DNA from: Prevotella sp.
Lineage (GTDB): Bacteria > Bacteroidota > Bacteroidia > Bacteroidales > Bacteroidaceae
Reading direction: 5' to 3'
DNA length: 64,000 nt
Assembly (NCBI GenBank): GCA_017469955.1
Contig: JAFUFJ010000021.1
Coordinates: 20,236-84,235, forward strand
The notes under the pieces are model-generated. The model saw only the letters and a program-made list of their open reading frames with translations, was not told the DNA's origin and did no database searches. The position numbers and the translations under genes are program-made. This document shows positions 1-6,994 of this stretch, piece by piece (the stretch's first letter is position 1; each line of letters opens with the position of its first letter).

Positions 1-1223
1 TTGACGTGCTTGAACAGCGTCCTGAAATGGTCATATTGTGGGCCGGATATGCCTTTTCGCGCAACTATAATACCCCGAGAGGACACAAACATGCACTTGA
101 AGACATGCGCAAGATCCTGAGAACCGGCAATCCCGGTATTGACGGCGACGGCGATATGCAACCTGCAACCTGCTGGACCTGCAAGGGACCGGACGTTCCT
201 CGTATGATGAGAGAATTGGGTGTTGGAGAATTTTACCATAAACGCTGGAGCGAACTTGGCGGTGAAATCATGAATACTATTGGCTGTTCTGACTGTCATG
301 ACGCGACAAACAAGGACCTCCGTCCTGCCCGTCCTGCCCTTTACGAAGCATGGAAGCGAGCCGGAAAGGACGTCAAGAAAGCTACACATCAAGAGATGCG
401 TTCGTTGGTTTGTGCCCGATGCCACACGGAATATTATTTCGACAAGGAGACCGACTACCTTAACTTTCCCCAAAACTACGGCCTGACTTGCGAAGACGCC
501 GAGAAATATTACGACGAGATTGGATTCTATGACTATATTCATCCATTGTCAAAGACTCCGATTCTGAAAGCCCAGCACCCCGGCTATGAGATTGCTCTTC
601 AGGGCATTCACGGTCAAAGAGGCGTCTCATGTGCCGACTGTCACATGCCCTACAAGCAAGAAGGCGGCGTTAAATACACTGACCACCACATCATGTCGCC
701 ACTGGCTCACATCGACCGTACTTGCCAAACCTGCCATCGCCAGGATGCAGAGGTGCTCCGACAGAATGTCTATGAGCGTCAGGCTAAGTGCAATGAAGTG
801 CGTGACCGGGCTGAGAAGGAACTGGCTACTGCCCACATTGAGGCCAAGTATGCTATTGAACACGGTGCAACAGACGCAGAAATGAAGCCTATTCAAGACC
901 TTCTTCGCAAGAGCCAATGGCGTTGGGACTATGCCATTGCTTCCCATGGCACCACATTCCACGCACCTCAAGAGGTCACCCGCCTGCTCTCTCATAGCGT
1001 AGACTATGCCCAACAAGCACGTCTTGCCACCTCTAAGGTATTGGCCAGACATGGCTTCATTGGCGATGTCCCTATGCCCGACATCTCTACAAAGGCCAAA
1101 GCACAGGCCTATATCGGACTTGACATGCCTGCACTGAAGGCGAAAAAAGACAAACTCCTTGACCAAATCGTTCCGAAATGGATTGACGATGCCAAGAAAA
1201 ACGGCAAGCTCGTCGAGATTTAG
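1..1223 (+). CDS. nrfA: Cytochrome c nitrite reductase NrfA, 5' end outside window
   Basis: Pentaheme periplasmic enzyme that reduces nitrite to ammonia with six electrons, taking electrons from the quinol dehydrogenase NrfH. The open frame enters from the left edge, so roughly 80-100 N-terminal residues including the signal peptide are missing. The visible part holds the family-diagnostic CWTCK motif, where lysine replaces the heme-ligating histidine at the catalytic heme, followed by four CxxCH motifs (CSDCH, CARCH, CADCH, CQTCH). Also present are TDHH and the SQWRWDYAIASHG segment typical of NrfA. The two genes downstream encode the ResB/CcsA heme-ligation machinery such a cytochrome needs, so the order nrf-resB-ccsA supports the call. 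nrfH would be expected just to the left of the window. Confidence 0.97.
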   Translation, partial: DVLEQRPEMVILWAGYAFSRNYNTPRGHKHALEDMRKILRTGNPGIDGDGDMQPATCWTCKGPDVPRMMRELGVGEFYHKRWSELGGEIMNTIGCSDCHDATNKDLRPARPALYEAWKRAGKDVKKATHQEMRSLVCARCHTEYYFDKETDYLNFPQNYGLTCEDAEKYYDEIGFYDYIHPLSKTPILKAQHPGYEIALQGIHGQRGVSCADCHMPYKQEGGVKYTDHHIMSPLAHIDRTCQTCHRQDAEVLRQNVYERQAKCNEVRDRAEKELATAHIEAKYAIEHGATDAEMKPIQDLLRKSQWRWDYAIASHGTTFHAPQEVTRLLSHSVDYAQQARLATSKVLARHGFIGDVPMPDISTKAKAQAYIGLDMPALKAKKDKLLDQIVPKWIDDAKKNGKLVEI

Positions 1224-1366
1224 TCTTCACTAGTATATGGAGCAAGGAGAGCAACTTCGCTCAATAGCACATGGCCTTCCCGGGGAGCATTCCCTCTGAA
1301 GAAGCACAGGCAGCAAGTTCTCTCCTTTCTCTTTTCTTACATTTCTCTCATTCTCCCTATACCTAC

Positions 1367-2284
1367 ATGTGGAAAAAACCTTGGACATCTGCTGAAGGAT
1401 TCTTTATCGGAGGCGGATTAATCGTCACCGGACTGTTGCTCGAACTGGCTGTCGGTGGCATTGACTGGAGCGCATTCGCATGGTCTGTCAATATCATTGT
1501 ACTGGCATTGTTCATTGCTTCTGTAGCGGTCATGCATCTGTTCAGGAAACGAGCCTACGTCTTTCAGTTCATCGGCACGCCCCAAGCTGCCGTACCAGCC
1601 TTAGCCTACGCCGTCATACTGACCACCGTCATGGGTCTGACCCGGCAGACTGTCAATGGTAACTGGATCAACAACATGCTGACCTTCTGGCCCTTTGTGC
1701 TTATCTATGCCTATCTTTCTGTCATCCTTGGAACCGTCATTCTGAAGCGGATCACCCACCCAAGCCATTGGCTTCGCGACTTGTCGTTCCTGCTCAACCA
1801 CATGGGTCTCTTCATCGTTCTTGTCACTGCAACCCTTGGCAGTGCAGACATGCAGCGACTGAAGATGATCTGTGCGACCGGCAATCCTGAATGGAGAGCC
1901 GTCGACCAGCAAGACAACATCGTAGAACTGCCATTGGCCATTGAGCTCAAGCGGTTCGTTATGGAGGAATATGACGACGGGTCGCCGAAACGTTTTGCCA
2001 GCGACATCCAGATACTCACCAAGACAGGCAAGAATCTTTTGGCTACTGTCGACGTGAACAAGCCCGTCCAAGTCGAGGGATGGGACATCTATCAATATGG
2101 CTATGATACGCAGATGGGAGCCATGAGCAGCACGAGCATCCTTGAGCTTGTGCGCGATCCTTGGCTTCCTGCCGTATATACAGGCATCTGTATGATGCTT
2201 GCCGGAGCCCTCTTCACATTTGCCCATGGACAAAGAAGAGCCGGACGGACGGCAAGAAGAAACACACATAAAGAAGAGGAGTGA
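1367..2284 (+). CDS. Cytochrome c biogenesis protein, ResB/Ccs1-like
   Basis: Integral membrane partner of CcsA in system II cytochrome c maturation, which delivers heme to apocytochromes such as the NrfA encoded just upstream. The 305-residue product has several hydrophobic spans in its first half, a periplasmic segment (DNIVELPLAIELKRF and a VDVNKPVQVEGWDIYQ motif that matches the ResB family signature around the 'P...G..IYQ' element) and a final C-terminal span. I chose the ATG at 1367 because homologues as I recall them start at MWKKPW; the same frame stays open to an ATG at 1271, which would add 32 residues of unfamiliar sequence. It lies about 140 nt after nrfA and 6 nt before ccsA, so an operon is likely. 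Confidence 0.88.
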   Translation: MWKKPWTSAEGFFIGGGLIVTGLLLELAVGGIDWSAFAWSVNIIVLALFIASVAVMHLFRKRAYVFQFIGTPQAAVPALAYAVILTTVMGLTRQTVNGNWINNMLTFWPFVLIYAYLSVILGTVILKRITHPSHWLRDLSFLLNHMGLFIVLVTATLGSADMQRLKMICATGNPEWRAVDQQDNIVELPLAIELKRFVMEEYDDGSPKRFASDIQILTKTGKNLLATVDVNKPVQVEGWDIYQYGYDTQMGAMSSTSILELVRDPWLPAVYTGICMMLAGALFTFAHGQRRAGRTARRNTHKEEE

Positions 2285-2290
2285 GCAGAT

Positions 2291-3256
2291 ATGAGTTGGG
2301 AACAGTTTGTCTATTTTGCCGTGTCGGCTCTTGTCCTGTGGGCCATCGGTGCCTTTTCAGCATGGAAAGGCAAGGCCATGACGGCCTATTTTTCAACCTT
2401 TGCAGGCCTCGTTGTCTTCCTTTGCTTCATCGTTTCCATGTGGATCTCATTAGAACGGCCTCCCCTTCGCACAATGGGCGAGACCCGATTGTGGTATGCC
2501 TTCTTCCTGCCTTTGGCCGGACTGATGGTCTATAGCCGGTGGAAATACTGCTGGATCCTTGCCTTCTCCACCATCCTTGCGACCGTATTTGTCGGCATCA
2601 ACCTGCTGAAACCCGAAATCCACTCGAAGACTCTCATGCCCGCTCTTCAGAGCCCATGGTTCGCTCCTCACGTCATTGTCTACATGTTTGCCTACGCTTT
2701 ACTGGGCGCAGCCTTCCTGATGAGCATCTATCTGCTGTTTACTACATCACCCTGGCTGGGAAGAATATCCGAAGGGAAGACCGCAAGAAGGCAGGGAAAG
2801 GCAGCAGAGGCGGCATTAGCAGAGAGCGGAAAACAGCCGTCCGTTTCCGAGACCTCAATGAGCCATGTCGACAATCTGGTCTATGTCGGCCTCGCATTCA
2901 TGACCGTAGGCATGCTGTTCGGCGCCCTTTGGGCCAAAGAAGCATGGGGACACTACTGGTCATGGGATCCCAAAGAGACCTGGGCAGCCGTCACTTGGCT
3001 GGCATATCTCACCTATATCCACTACCGTCTTCAGCCCCGTCATCGGCAGCAGACAGCCCTGTGGCTGCTCGTCATCGCCTTCGTTCTGCTGCAGATGTGC
3101 TGGTGGGGCATCAACTATCTGCCGTCTGCACAGGGTTCAAGCATACACACTTACGGAGGCGGATGCCCCCCCTTTCCTTCATCTGACTTGCAAAAACTAT
3201 CGGCGTCTGTGCCCTTTCGTCTTCACAACGGGCACAGACGCCGAACCAATAGTTGA
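2291..3256 (+). CDS. ccsA: Cytochrome c biogenesis protein CcsA (heme handling protein)
   Basis: Multi-spanning inner-membrane protein of the CcsA/CcmC/CcmF heme handling family. The tryptophan-rich WWD-type motif is clear: WGHYWSWDPKETWA, preceded by a run of membrane segments and followed by a final span. It acts with the ResB-like protein encoded 6 nt upstream to attach heme to c-type cytochromes such as NrfA. The last ~25 residues after HTYGGG look wrong: they are Pro/Ser/Arg-rich, follow a run of seven C at 3165-3171, and the frame then runs straight through a 14-bp hairpin (3201-3243) that looks like the operon terminator. One extra C would give a stop at about 3187, before the hairpin. 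The gene may therefore end earlier, because of a sequencing error or a slippage-prone tract. Confidence 0.93.
   Translation: MSWEQFVYFAVSALVLWAIGAFSAWKGKAMTAYFSTFAGLVVFLCFIVSMWISLERPPLRTMGETRLWYAFFLPLAGLMVYSRWKYCWILAFSTILATVFVGINLLKPEIHSKTLMPALQSPWFAPHVIVYMFAYALLGAAFLMSIYLLFTTSPWLGRISEGKTARRQGKAAEAALAESGKQPSVSETSMSHVDNLVYVGLAFMTVGMLFGALWAKEAWGHYWSWDPKETWAAVTWLAYLTYIHYRLQPRHRQQTALWLLVIAFVLLQMCWWGINYLPSAQGSSIHTYGGGCPPFPSSDLQKLSASVPFRLHNGHRRRTNS
3201..3243 (+). terminator. Long perfect hairpin at the end of the nrf-ccs operon
   Basis: Arms CGGCGTCTGTGCCC (3201-3214) and GGGCACAGACGCCG (3230-3243) pair perfectly over 14 bp, with flanking AACTAT/ATAGTT extending the stem. No good T-run follows. 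It overlaps the apparent last codons of ccsA, which argues that the true ccsA stop lies upstream. It lies between convergent genes and could serve both. Confidence 0.5.
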
Positions 3257-3269
3257 TGTTTTGGCGGGC

Positions 3270-3304
3270 AAAAGATGATGTTTTGCGTCGCAAAACATCA
3301 TCTT
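3270..3304. repeat. Perfect 17+1+17 palindrome sharing its core with 49516-49578
   Basis: AAAGATGATGTTTTGCG (3270-3286), one central T, then its exact complement (3288-3304). A partial direct copy (TTGATGTTTTGGC) lies just upstream at 3252-3264. The core GATGATGTTTTGC recurs in the palindrome at 49516-49578, 46 kb away. It lies between the convergent 3' ends of ccsA and qmcA and could be a terminator or a mobile palindromic unit. Confidence 0.7.
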
Positions 3305-3342
3305 TCACTCCGTGATTACCTTTCTTTCATCCCGTAAAGAGC

Positions 3343-4296
3343 CTATTCTCCCTTGAACAACTCTTTGATTCCTGCTATTGAACCCATCACGTTCGTGGCC
3401 TCGAAAGGCAGGTATACGGTCTTCGTCTGGTTGTTATGAGCCAGTTCTTCCATCATCGTGATGTACTTCTGGGCCAAAAGATAGTTGGCAGGATTGGTTG
3501 TCTTGCCGACAGCTTCGGTGACGAGTTCGATGGCCTTTGCTTCGGCTTCAGCCTTGCGAATGCGTGCCTGGGCCTCGCCTTCTGCATGCAGTATCTCCTG
3601 CTGTTTGGCTGCTTCAGCGCGGTTGATGGTAGCGGCCTTCTCACCTTCCGACTGCAGAATCTGCGACTGTTTGTTGCCTTCCGAGGTCAAGATGGCAGCA
3701 CGCTTGTTGCGTTCGGCCTGCATCTGCTTCTCCATTGCATTCAACACACTGGCAGGAGGAATGATGTCCTGCAGCTCAACGCGATTGACTTTGACGCCCC
3801 ATTTGTCGGTAGCATCGTCAAGAACGGCACGCAACTTGGTGTTGATGGTGTCGCGCGAGGTCAAAGTCTGGTCGAGTTCAAGTTCGCCAATGATGTTACG
3901 CAGGGTGGTCTGCGTCAGTTTTTCAATGGCATTTGGCAGGTTGGATATCTCATAAACTGCCTTGAACGGATCGACGATCTGGAAGTAAAGCAGGGCATTG
4001 ATCTCCATTTGGATGTTGTCTTTCGTGATCACATTCTGGCGGTCGAAGTCGTAAACTTGCTCACGCAGGTCGATGGTGTCAGAGTAGACATAGCGTCCAC
4101 GTGAGAGATTAATGATCGACTTCGCGCGGTCGATGAAGGGGATGATGATGTTGATGCCTGGGTTCAGCGTGGCATGATAGCGTCCCAGACGCTCGATAAT
4201 CTTTGTCTCGCTCTGCGGAATGATGACCAAAGCCATCTTGGCAAAGATAATAACCAGCAATACGATTGCAATCAAAATAATAAGTCCTGTGTCCAT
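3343..4296 (-). CDS. qmcA: SPFH/band-7 family protein (QmcA/stomatin-like)
   Basis: Membrane-anchored scaffold of the SPFH family, thought to organise membrane microdomains and proteases. The 317-residue protein has one N-terminal span (about residues 5-27), an SPFH/band-7 domain (about 28-200, with the conserved ERLGRYHATLNPG and VITKDNIQMEINALLYFQI stretches) and an Ala/Glu/Lys-rich coiled-coil tail (about 195-265). It lies 36 nt downstream of an NfeD-family gene, the classical SPFH-NfeD pair that functions together. The upstream membrane coiled-coil HTH gene points the same way and may share the transcript. Confidence 0.92.
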   Translation of the reverse strand: MDTGLIILIAIVLLVIIFAKMALVIIPQSETKIIERLGRYHATLNPGINIIIPFIDRAKSIINLSRGRYVYSDTIDLREQVYDFDRQNVITKDNIQMEINALLYFQIVDPFKAVYEISNLPNAIEKLTQTTLRNIIGELELDQTLTSRDTINTKLRAVLDDATDKWGVKVNRVELQDIIPPASVLNAMEKQMQAERNKRAAILTSEGNKQSQILQSEGEKAATINRAEAAKQQEILHAEGEAQARIRKAEAEAKAIELVTEAVGKTTNPANYLLAQKYITMMEELAHNNQTKTVYLPFEATNVMGSIAGIKELFKGE

Positions 4297-4331
4297 AATA
4301 ACTTGTTTTTAATTATTTAGTTCGTGAAATT

Positions 4332-4781
4332 CTATGCCAACTCTACAGTAATGATGATGCTCTCGCGCGACACCACCCTGACGTATGTGCCCACGGGCAC
4401 TGCCGTCTGTCCTGCATACATGGCCTTCCAGACGTCGCCGTCGATCGCTACATATCCGAAGCCTTCGGCCTCTATCTCCTCGACAACGCGCCCACGTCTC
4501 CCGATCAAGGCATCGGCATTGCTCACCCGATGGTCGTCGTTCTTGTGCAGATAGCGCAGTGCAAACGGGCGGACGAGGAACAAGCTCAGGGTGGTGAACA
4601 AGGCAAATACGGCTAACTGCCAGTAAAAGCCGAGTCCAAATACGGCTCCTACGGCTGCGAAGACTGCCCCTATTGAGAAGCAGATGATGAAGAAATCGCC
4701 TGCCGTGAGCTCCAGAATAAGGCAGACAACGGCTATTACTGCCCACATCTGCCACAGGTGTTGTGATAAAAAGTCCATCAT
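4332..4781 (-). CDS. NfeD family membrane protein (YbbK-type)
   Basis: Short NfeD-type protein (149 residues) with two to three hydrophobic spans (about 10-75) and a C-terminal OB-fold domain starting near LIGRRGRVVEEI and running through VAIDGDVWKAMY to VRVVSRESIIITV. It is the short form without the N-terminal ClpP-like protease domain. Such proteins pair with SPFH proteins, and here the qmcA-like gene follows directly on the same strand, so a joint role in membrane quality control is the standard inference. Confidence 0.9.
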   Translation of the reverse strand: MMDFLSQHLWQMWAVIAVVCLILELTAGDFFIICFSIGAVFAAVGAVFGLGFYWQLAVFALFTTLSLFLVRPFALRYLHKNDDHRVSNADALIGRRGRVVEEIEAEGFGYVAIDGDVWKAMYAGQTAVPVGTYVRVVSRESIIITVELA

Positions 4782-4814
4782 ATCGATTCTTGTTTTTTAG
4801 TTTCTTTTTCCTTT

Positions 4815-5495
4815 TTACAGGGAGAGGATGAAGTCGTCCCAGTCTTTCGACGAGCCTTTCCGGCCGAATACTTTCTGATAGAGCCTGCTGCGCGTCGAGG
4901 CGATGCTTTCCTTTGAGTGGACGGTCAGTGTGGCAATATCCTTGGGCTGCAGCCTTACCTTGATGAGAAGGCTCACGTGATAGTCCTGCTCTGTCATCTT
5001 ATACAGGCTGAAAAGGTGCTCTGTGAAGCTGGCATATACCGAGTTGACTACTTGTTCAAGCTGCTGCCAGTCGGAATCATTCATCGGTCGTCCTTGGGCA
5101 AGAAGCTCCCTCATGCGCAGATAGATGGTACTTCCGAAGATGACCGTCTCTGCCTGTTCACGCTTTTCTTTGTCGATGATTGCCATTGTGTTGGCATAGT
5201 CAAGCCGTGCTTTTTTCTCTTCCAACTCGAGCTTCAATACCGAGTTTTCATCGCCCAGACGCTGTATGATGTGCTCCAGTTCGGCTATTTTTTCGCGGTT
5301 CAAGGCAATGCTTTGCTCGCTTTTTGCCTGCTGCTGCTCCTGCATCGCGCGTACCTTGTTCAGTCTTTCCTGCATGAGAAGCAGTTTTCTACGGCTGTTC
5401 TGAATGGTCAGAATGAAGAGCGTCACATAGGTCACACTGCCCAAAACAAGGATAAACCACTCGCGGTCTGTCAGTATGGTCAACGTCGTAATCAT
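4815..5495 (-). CDS. Membrane coiled-coil protein with C-terminal LuxR-like HTH
   Basis: Probable membrane-tethered regulator of 226 residues. It has one N-terminal span (about 13-30), a long charged coiled coil (about 32-125) and a C-terminal helix-turn-helix segment (about 165-215, VSLLIKVRLQPKDIATLTV then SRLYQKVFGRKGSSKDWDDF). That ending is common in Bacteroidota membrane regulators of the TPR-HTH type, but here the TPR sensor is replaced by the coiled coil. The -7-like box TAACTTTG lies only about 5 nt upstream of the ATG, which would give a leaderless mRNA. It heads the nfeD-qmcA run, with 33 nt to nfeD. DNA binding is inferred from the C-terminal pattern alone. Confidence 0.7.
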   Translation of the reverse strand: MITTLTILTDREWFILVLGSVTYVTLFILTIQNSRRKLLLMQERLNKVRAMQEQQQAKSEQSIALNREKIAELEHIIQRLGDENSVLKLELEEKKARLDYANTMAIIDKEKREQAETVIFGSTIYLRMRELLAQGRPMNDSDWQQLEQVVNSVYASFTEHLFSLYKMTEQDYHVSLLIKVRLQPKDIATLTVHSKESIASTRSRLYQKVFGRKGSSKDWDDFILSL

Positions 5496-5499
5496 GATG

Positions 5500-5507
5500 C
5501 AAAGTTA
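5500..5507 (-). promoter_or_regulatory. -7 box TAACTTTG abutting a start codon
   Basis: On the minus strand TAACTTTG ends at 5500 and the ATG begins at 5495. Transcription would start at or within a base or two of the start codon, so the mRNA would be nearly leaderless. Confidence 0.5.
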
Positions 5508-5636
5508 AACGAAAAAAGCGAACCGTCCAAGAAAAACGGTTCGCAATAGTTTGCATTTATGCCGGCAGTTTGCAAAAGTTTGCGCAGCAAGCCTGCCGAT
5601 TGCCTTTCTCTTCTGTCACAGACCTACTCGAAAGCC

Positions 5637-6518
5637 TTATTTCTTCAGGCTCTTGAGGCTGACCGTACCTGCCGACTTCACTGTCGATGCCGGTGCAGAT
5701 GCGGCTGTTCCGTTGTAGTATTTCAGGGCCTCGGGCAGGAATTTCTTTTGTATGTTTGCGATGCGAGTGGCATCAGAGGGGTGGTCGCTGAGGAACTCTG
5801 CGGTCTGCGACGACGAGCTTGCTGCCATGCGTTGCCAGAAAGTGACGGCCACGTTGGGGTCGTATCCGGCCATTGCTGCAAAGACAAGTCCCATACGATC
5901 GGCCTCAGTCTCGTGGTCTCGGGAGTACTTTAAGTTGCGGAACTGCAGGCCATACTGCGCCACAGCCGAGGCCAAAGAGGTGGTACTTTCTCCCACTCCA
6001 AGTGCACCGGCGATGGCCGATCCGATGTTCAGTCCATACTGTTGCTTGATTTGTTTCGACATTTGCTCGGCCGAATGCTTAGCCACTGCGTGGGCAATCT
6101 CATGCCCGAGCACGATGGCCAGCGATGCTTCGTCCTGCGTGACGGGCAGCAGTCCCTCGTAGACTACTATCTTTCCTCCCGGCATACAGAAGGCATTCAC
6201 GCTCTGATCCTGCACGAGATTGAACTCCCATGCATACTGGCTCAGCTCGTCGCTCATGCCGTTTTCCTTCAGGAAGGACTCCACTGCCGAGGCAAGTTTC
6301 TGCCCTACGCGCTGCACAAGTGCCGTGTTTGTGGCATTAGACGACTTCTTTGCGGTCGACATATAGTTGGTATACTCCTGCGTGCTGAGGCTCAATACCT
6401 CGGCATCACTCACCATAAGACTCTGCTTCCGGCCCGTGATAGGCACGGTGCGGGTGGTGCCGCATGCTGCTAAAAGCGACGTGACGAACACCATCAGTAA
6501 AAGTTTTGCTTTGTTCAT
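5637..6518 (-). CDS. M48 family metalloprotease lipoprotein (BepA/LoiP-like)
   Basis: Zinc metalloprotease predicted to be lipid-anchored in the periplasm and to handle outer-membrane protein quality control. The chosen start (6518) gives a lipoprotein signal peptide with lipobox LLAAC (Cys19). The zinc-binding HEIAH sits at residues 139-143 and the third ligand lies in RDHETEADRMG. The 293-residue length is usual for the single-domain family without TPR repeats. The longer frame to 6551 adds 11 residues ahead of the signal peptide and is less likely. A -7 box TACATTTG (minus, 6556-6549) lies about 30 nt upstream of the start. Confidence 0.94.
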   Translation of the reverse strand: MNKAKLLLMVFVTSLLAACGTTRTVPITGRKQSLMVSDAEVLSLSTQEYTNYMSTAKKSSNATNTALVQRVGQKLASAVESFLKENGMSDELSQYAWEFNLVQDQSVNAFCMPGGKIVVYEGLLPVTQDEASLAIVLGHEIAHAVAKHSAEQMSKQIKQQYGLNIGSAIAGALGVGESTTSLASAVAQYGLQFRNLKYSRDHETEADRMGLVFAAMAGYDPNVAVTFWQRMAASSSSQTAEFLSDHPSDATRIANIQKKFLPEALKYYNGTAASAPASTVKSAGTVSLKSLKK

Positions 6519-6637
6519 ATCTTGTCGGTTAAGTTGATTTCGCGAATGCAAATGTAAGGATAAAACGGCAAATCGCCAAATGATTGGGAAGGAATTTCAC
6601 TCGAAGGGGCGACGATTTCCGTAGAAAGAATTTCCGA

Positions 6638-6736
6638 TTCCGAACAATACATGTGAGATGTATGGTTCATACACATGAGATGTACGAAGCATACATGTGC
6701 CTGGTATGGAGCATACCAACGGCATGTACGGGCCGG
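6638..6736. repeat. 22-bp-period dyad array, copy A
   Basis: Three 13-bp imperfect dyads, GTATGGTTCATAC (6660), GTACGAAGCATAC (6682) and GTATGGAGCATAC (6704), start exactly 22 bp apart. Degenerate half units lie one period out on each side, at 6638 (ending GAACAATAC) and 6726 (GTACGGGCC). Copy C at 56708-56804 has the same layout including the TTCC...GAAC...TAC left edge, and copy B at 21843-21921 is a variant. It lies between the 3' end of the subtilase gene and the start of the M48 gene. The 22-bp period excludes coding and places the sites on one DNA face. Confidence 0.8.
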
Positions 6737-6829
6737 TATGGCGCCTCTTCGGCCCGGCAGTGCACAGGAATGGCGGGCGCAATGGTATGCGTCCTTGACG
6801 GAAAATTACCGGGAAAAGGGCAAAACAAA

Positions 6830-6851
6830 GGGTTGGCTTCACAGCCAACCC
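6830..6851 (-). terminator. Rho-independent terminator of the subtilase gene
   Basis: Nine-bp stem GGGTTGGCT/AGCCAACCC with a 4-nt loop. Read on the minus strand it is followed by CTTTGTTTT. It lies about 145 nt past the subtilase stop. Confidence 0.75.
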
Positions 6852-6994
6852 AAAGCCTATTATACAAAAACATTATGAAATTCAACTGTGAGCAATCAGA
6901 GTTCTCGACTGAACTCTGCTGCAAAGGTAGGATGTTTTCTCCGGCTGTGCAATACCTAAAAATGATGTTTCTCAGCTGACACCCTCCCCTTCTG

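Noticed and set aside
627-1166. Open frame antisense to nrfA
   Set aside because: Shadow of a strongly conserved gene with no signal of its own.
3436-4104. Open frame antisense to qmcA
   Set aside because: Shadow of the SPFH gene; composition reflects the coiled-coil codons on the other strand.
6638-6736. CRISPR-like array in the 22-bp repeats
   Set aside because: Units are only 13 bp, are not identical, have 9-bp linkers too short for spacers, and no cas genes are present.
6584-6979. 131-codon open frame over dyad array A, and similar frames at 21824 and 56732
   Set aside because: They translate the 22-bp arrays in changing frames; the period is not a multiple of three and there is no protein similarity outside the repeat.
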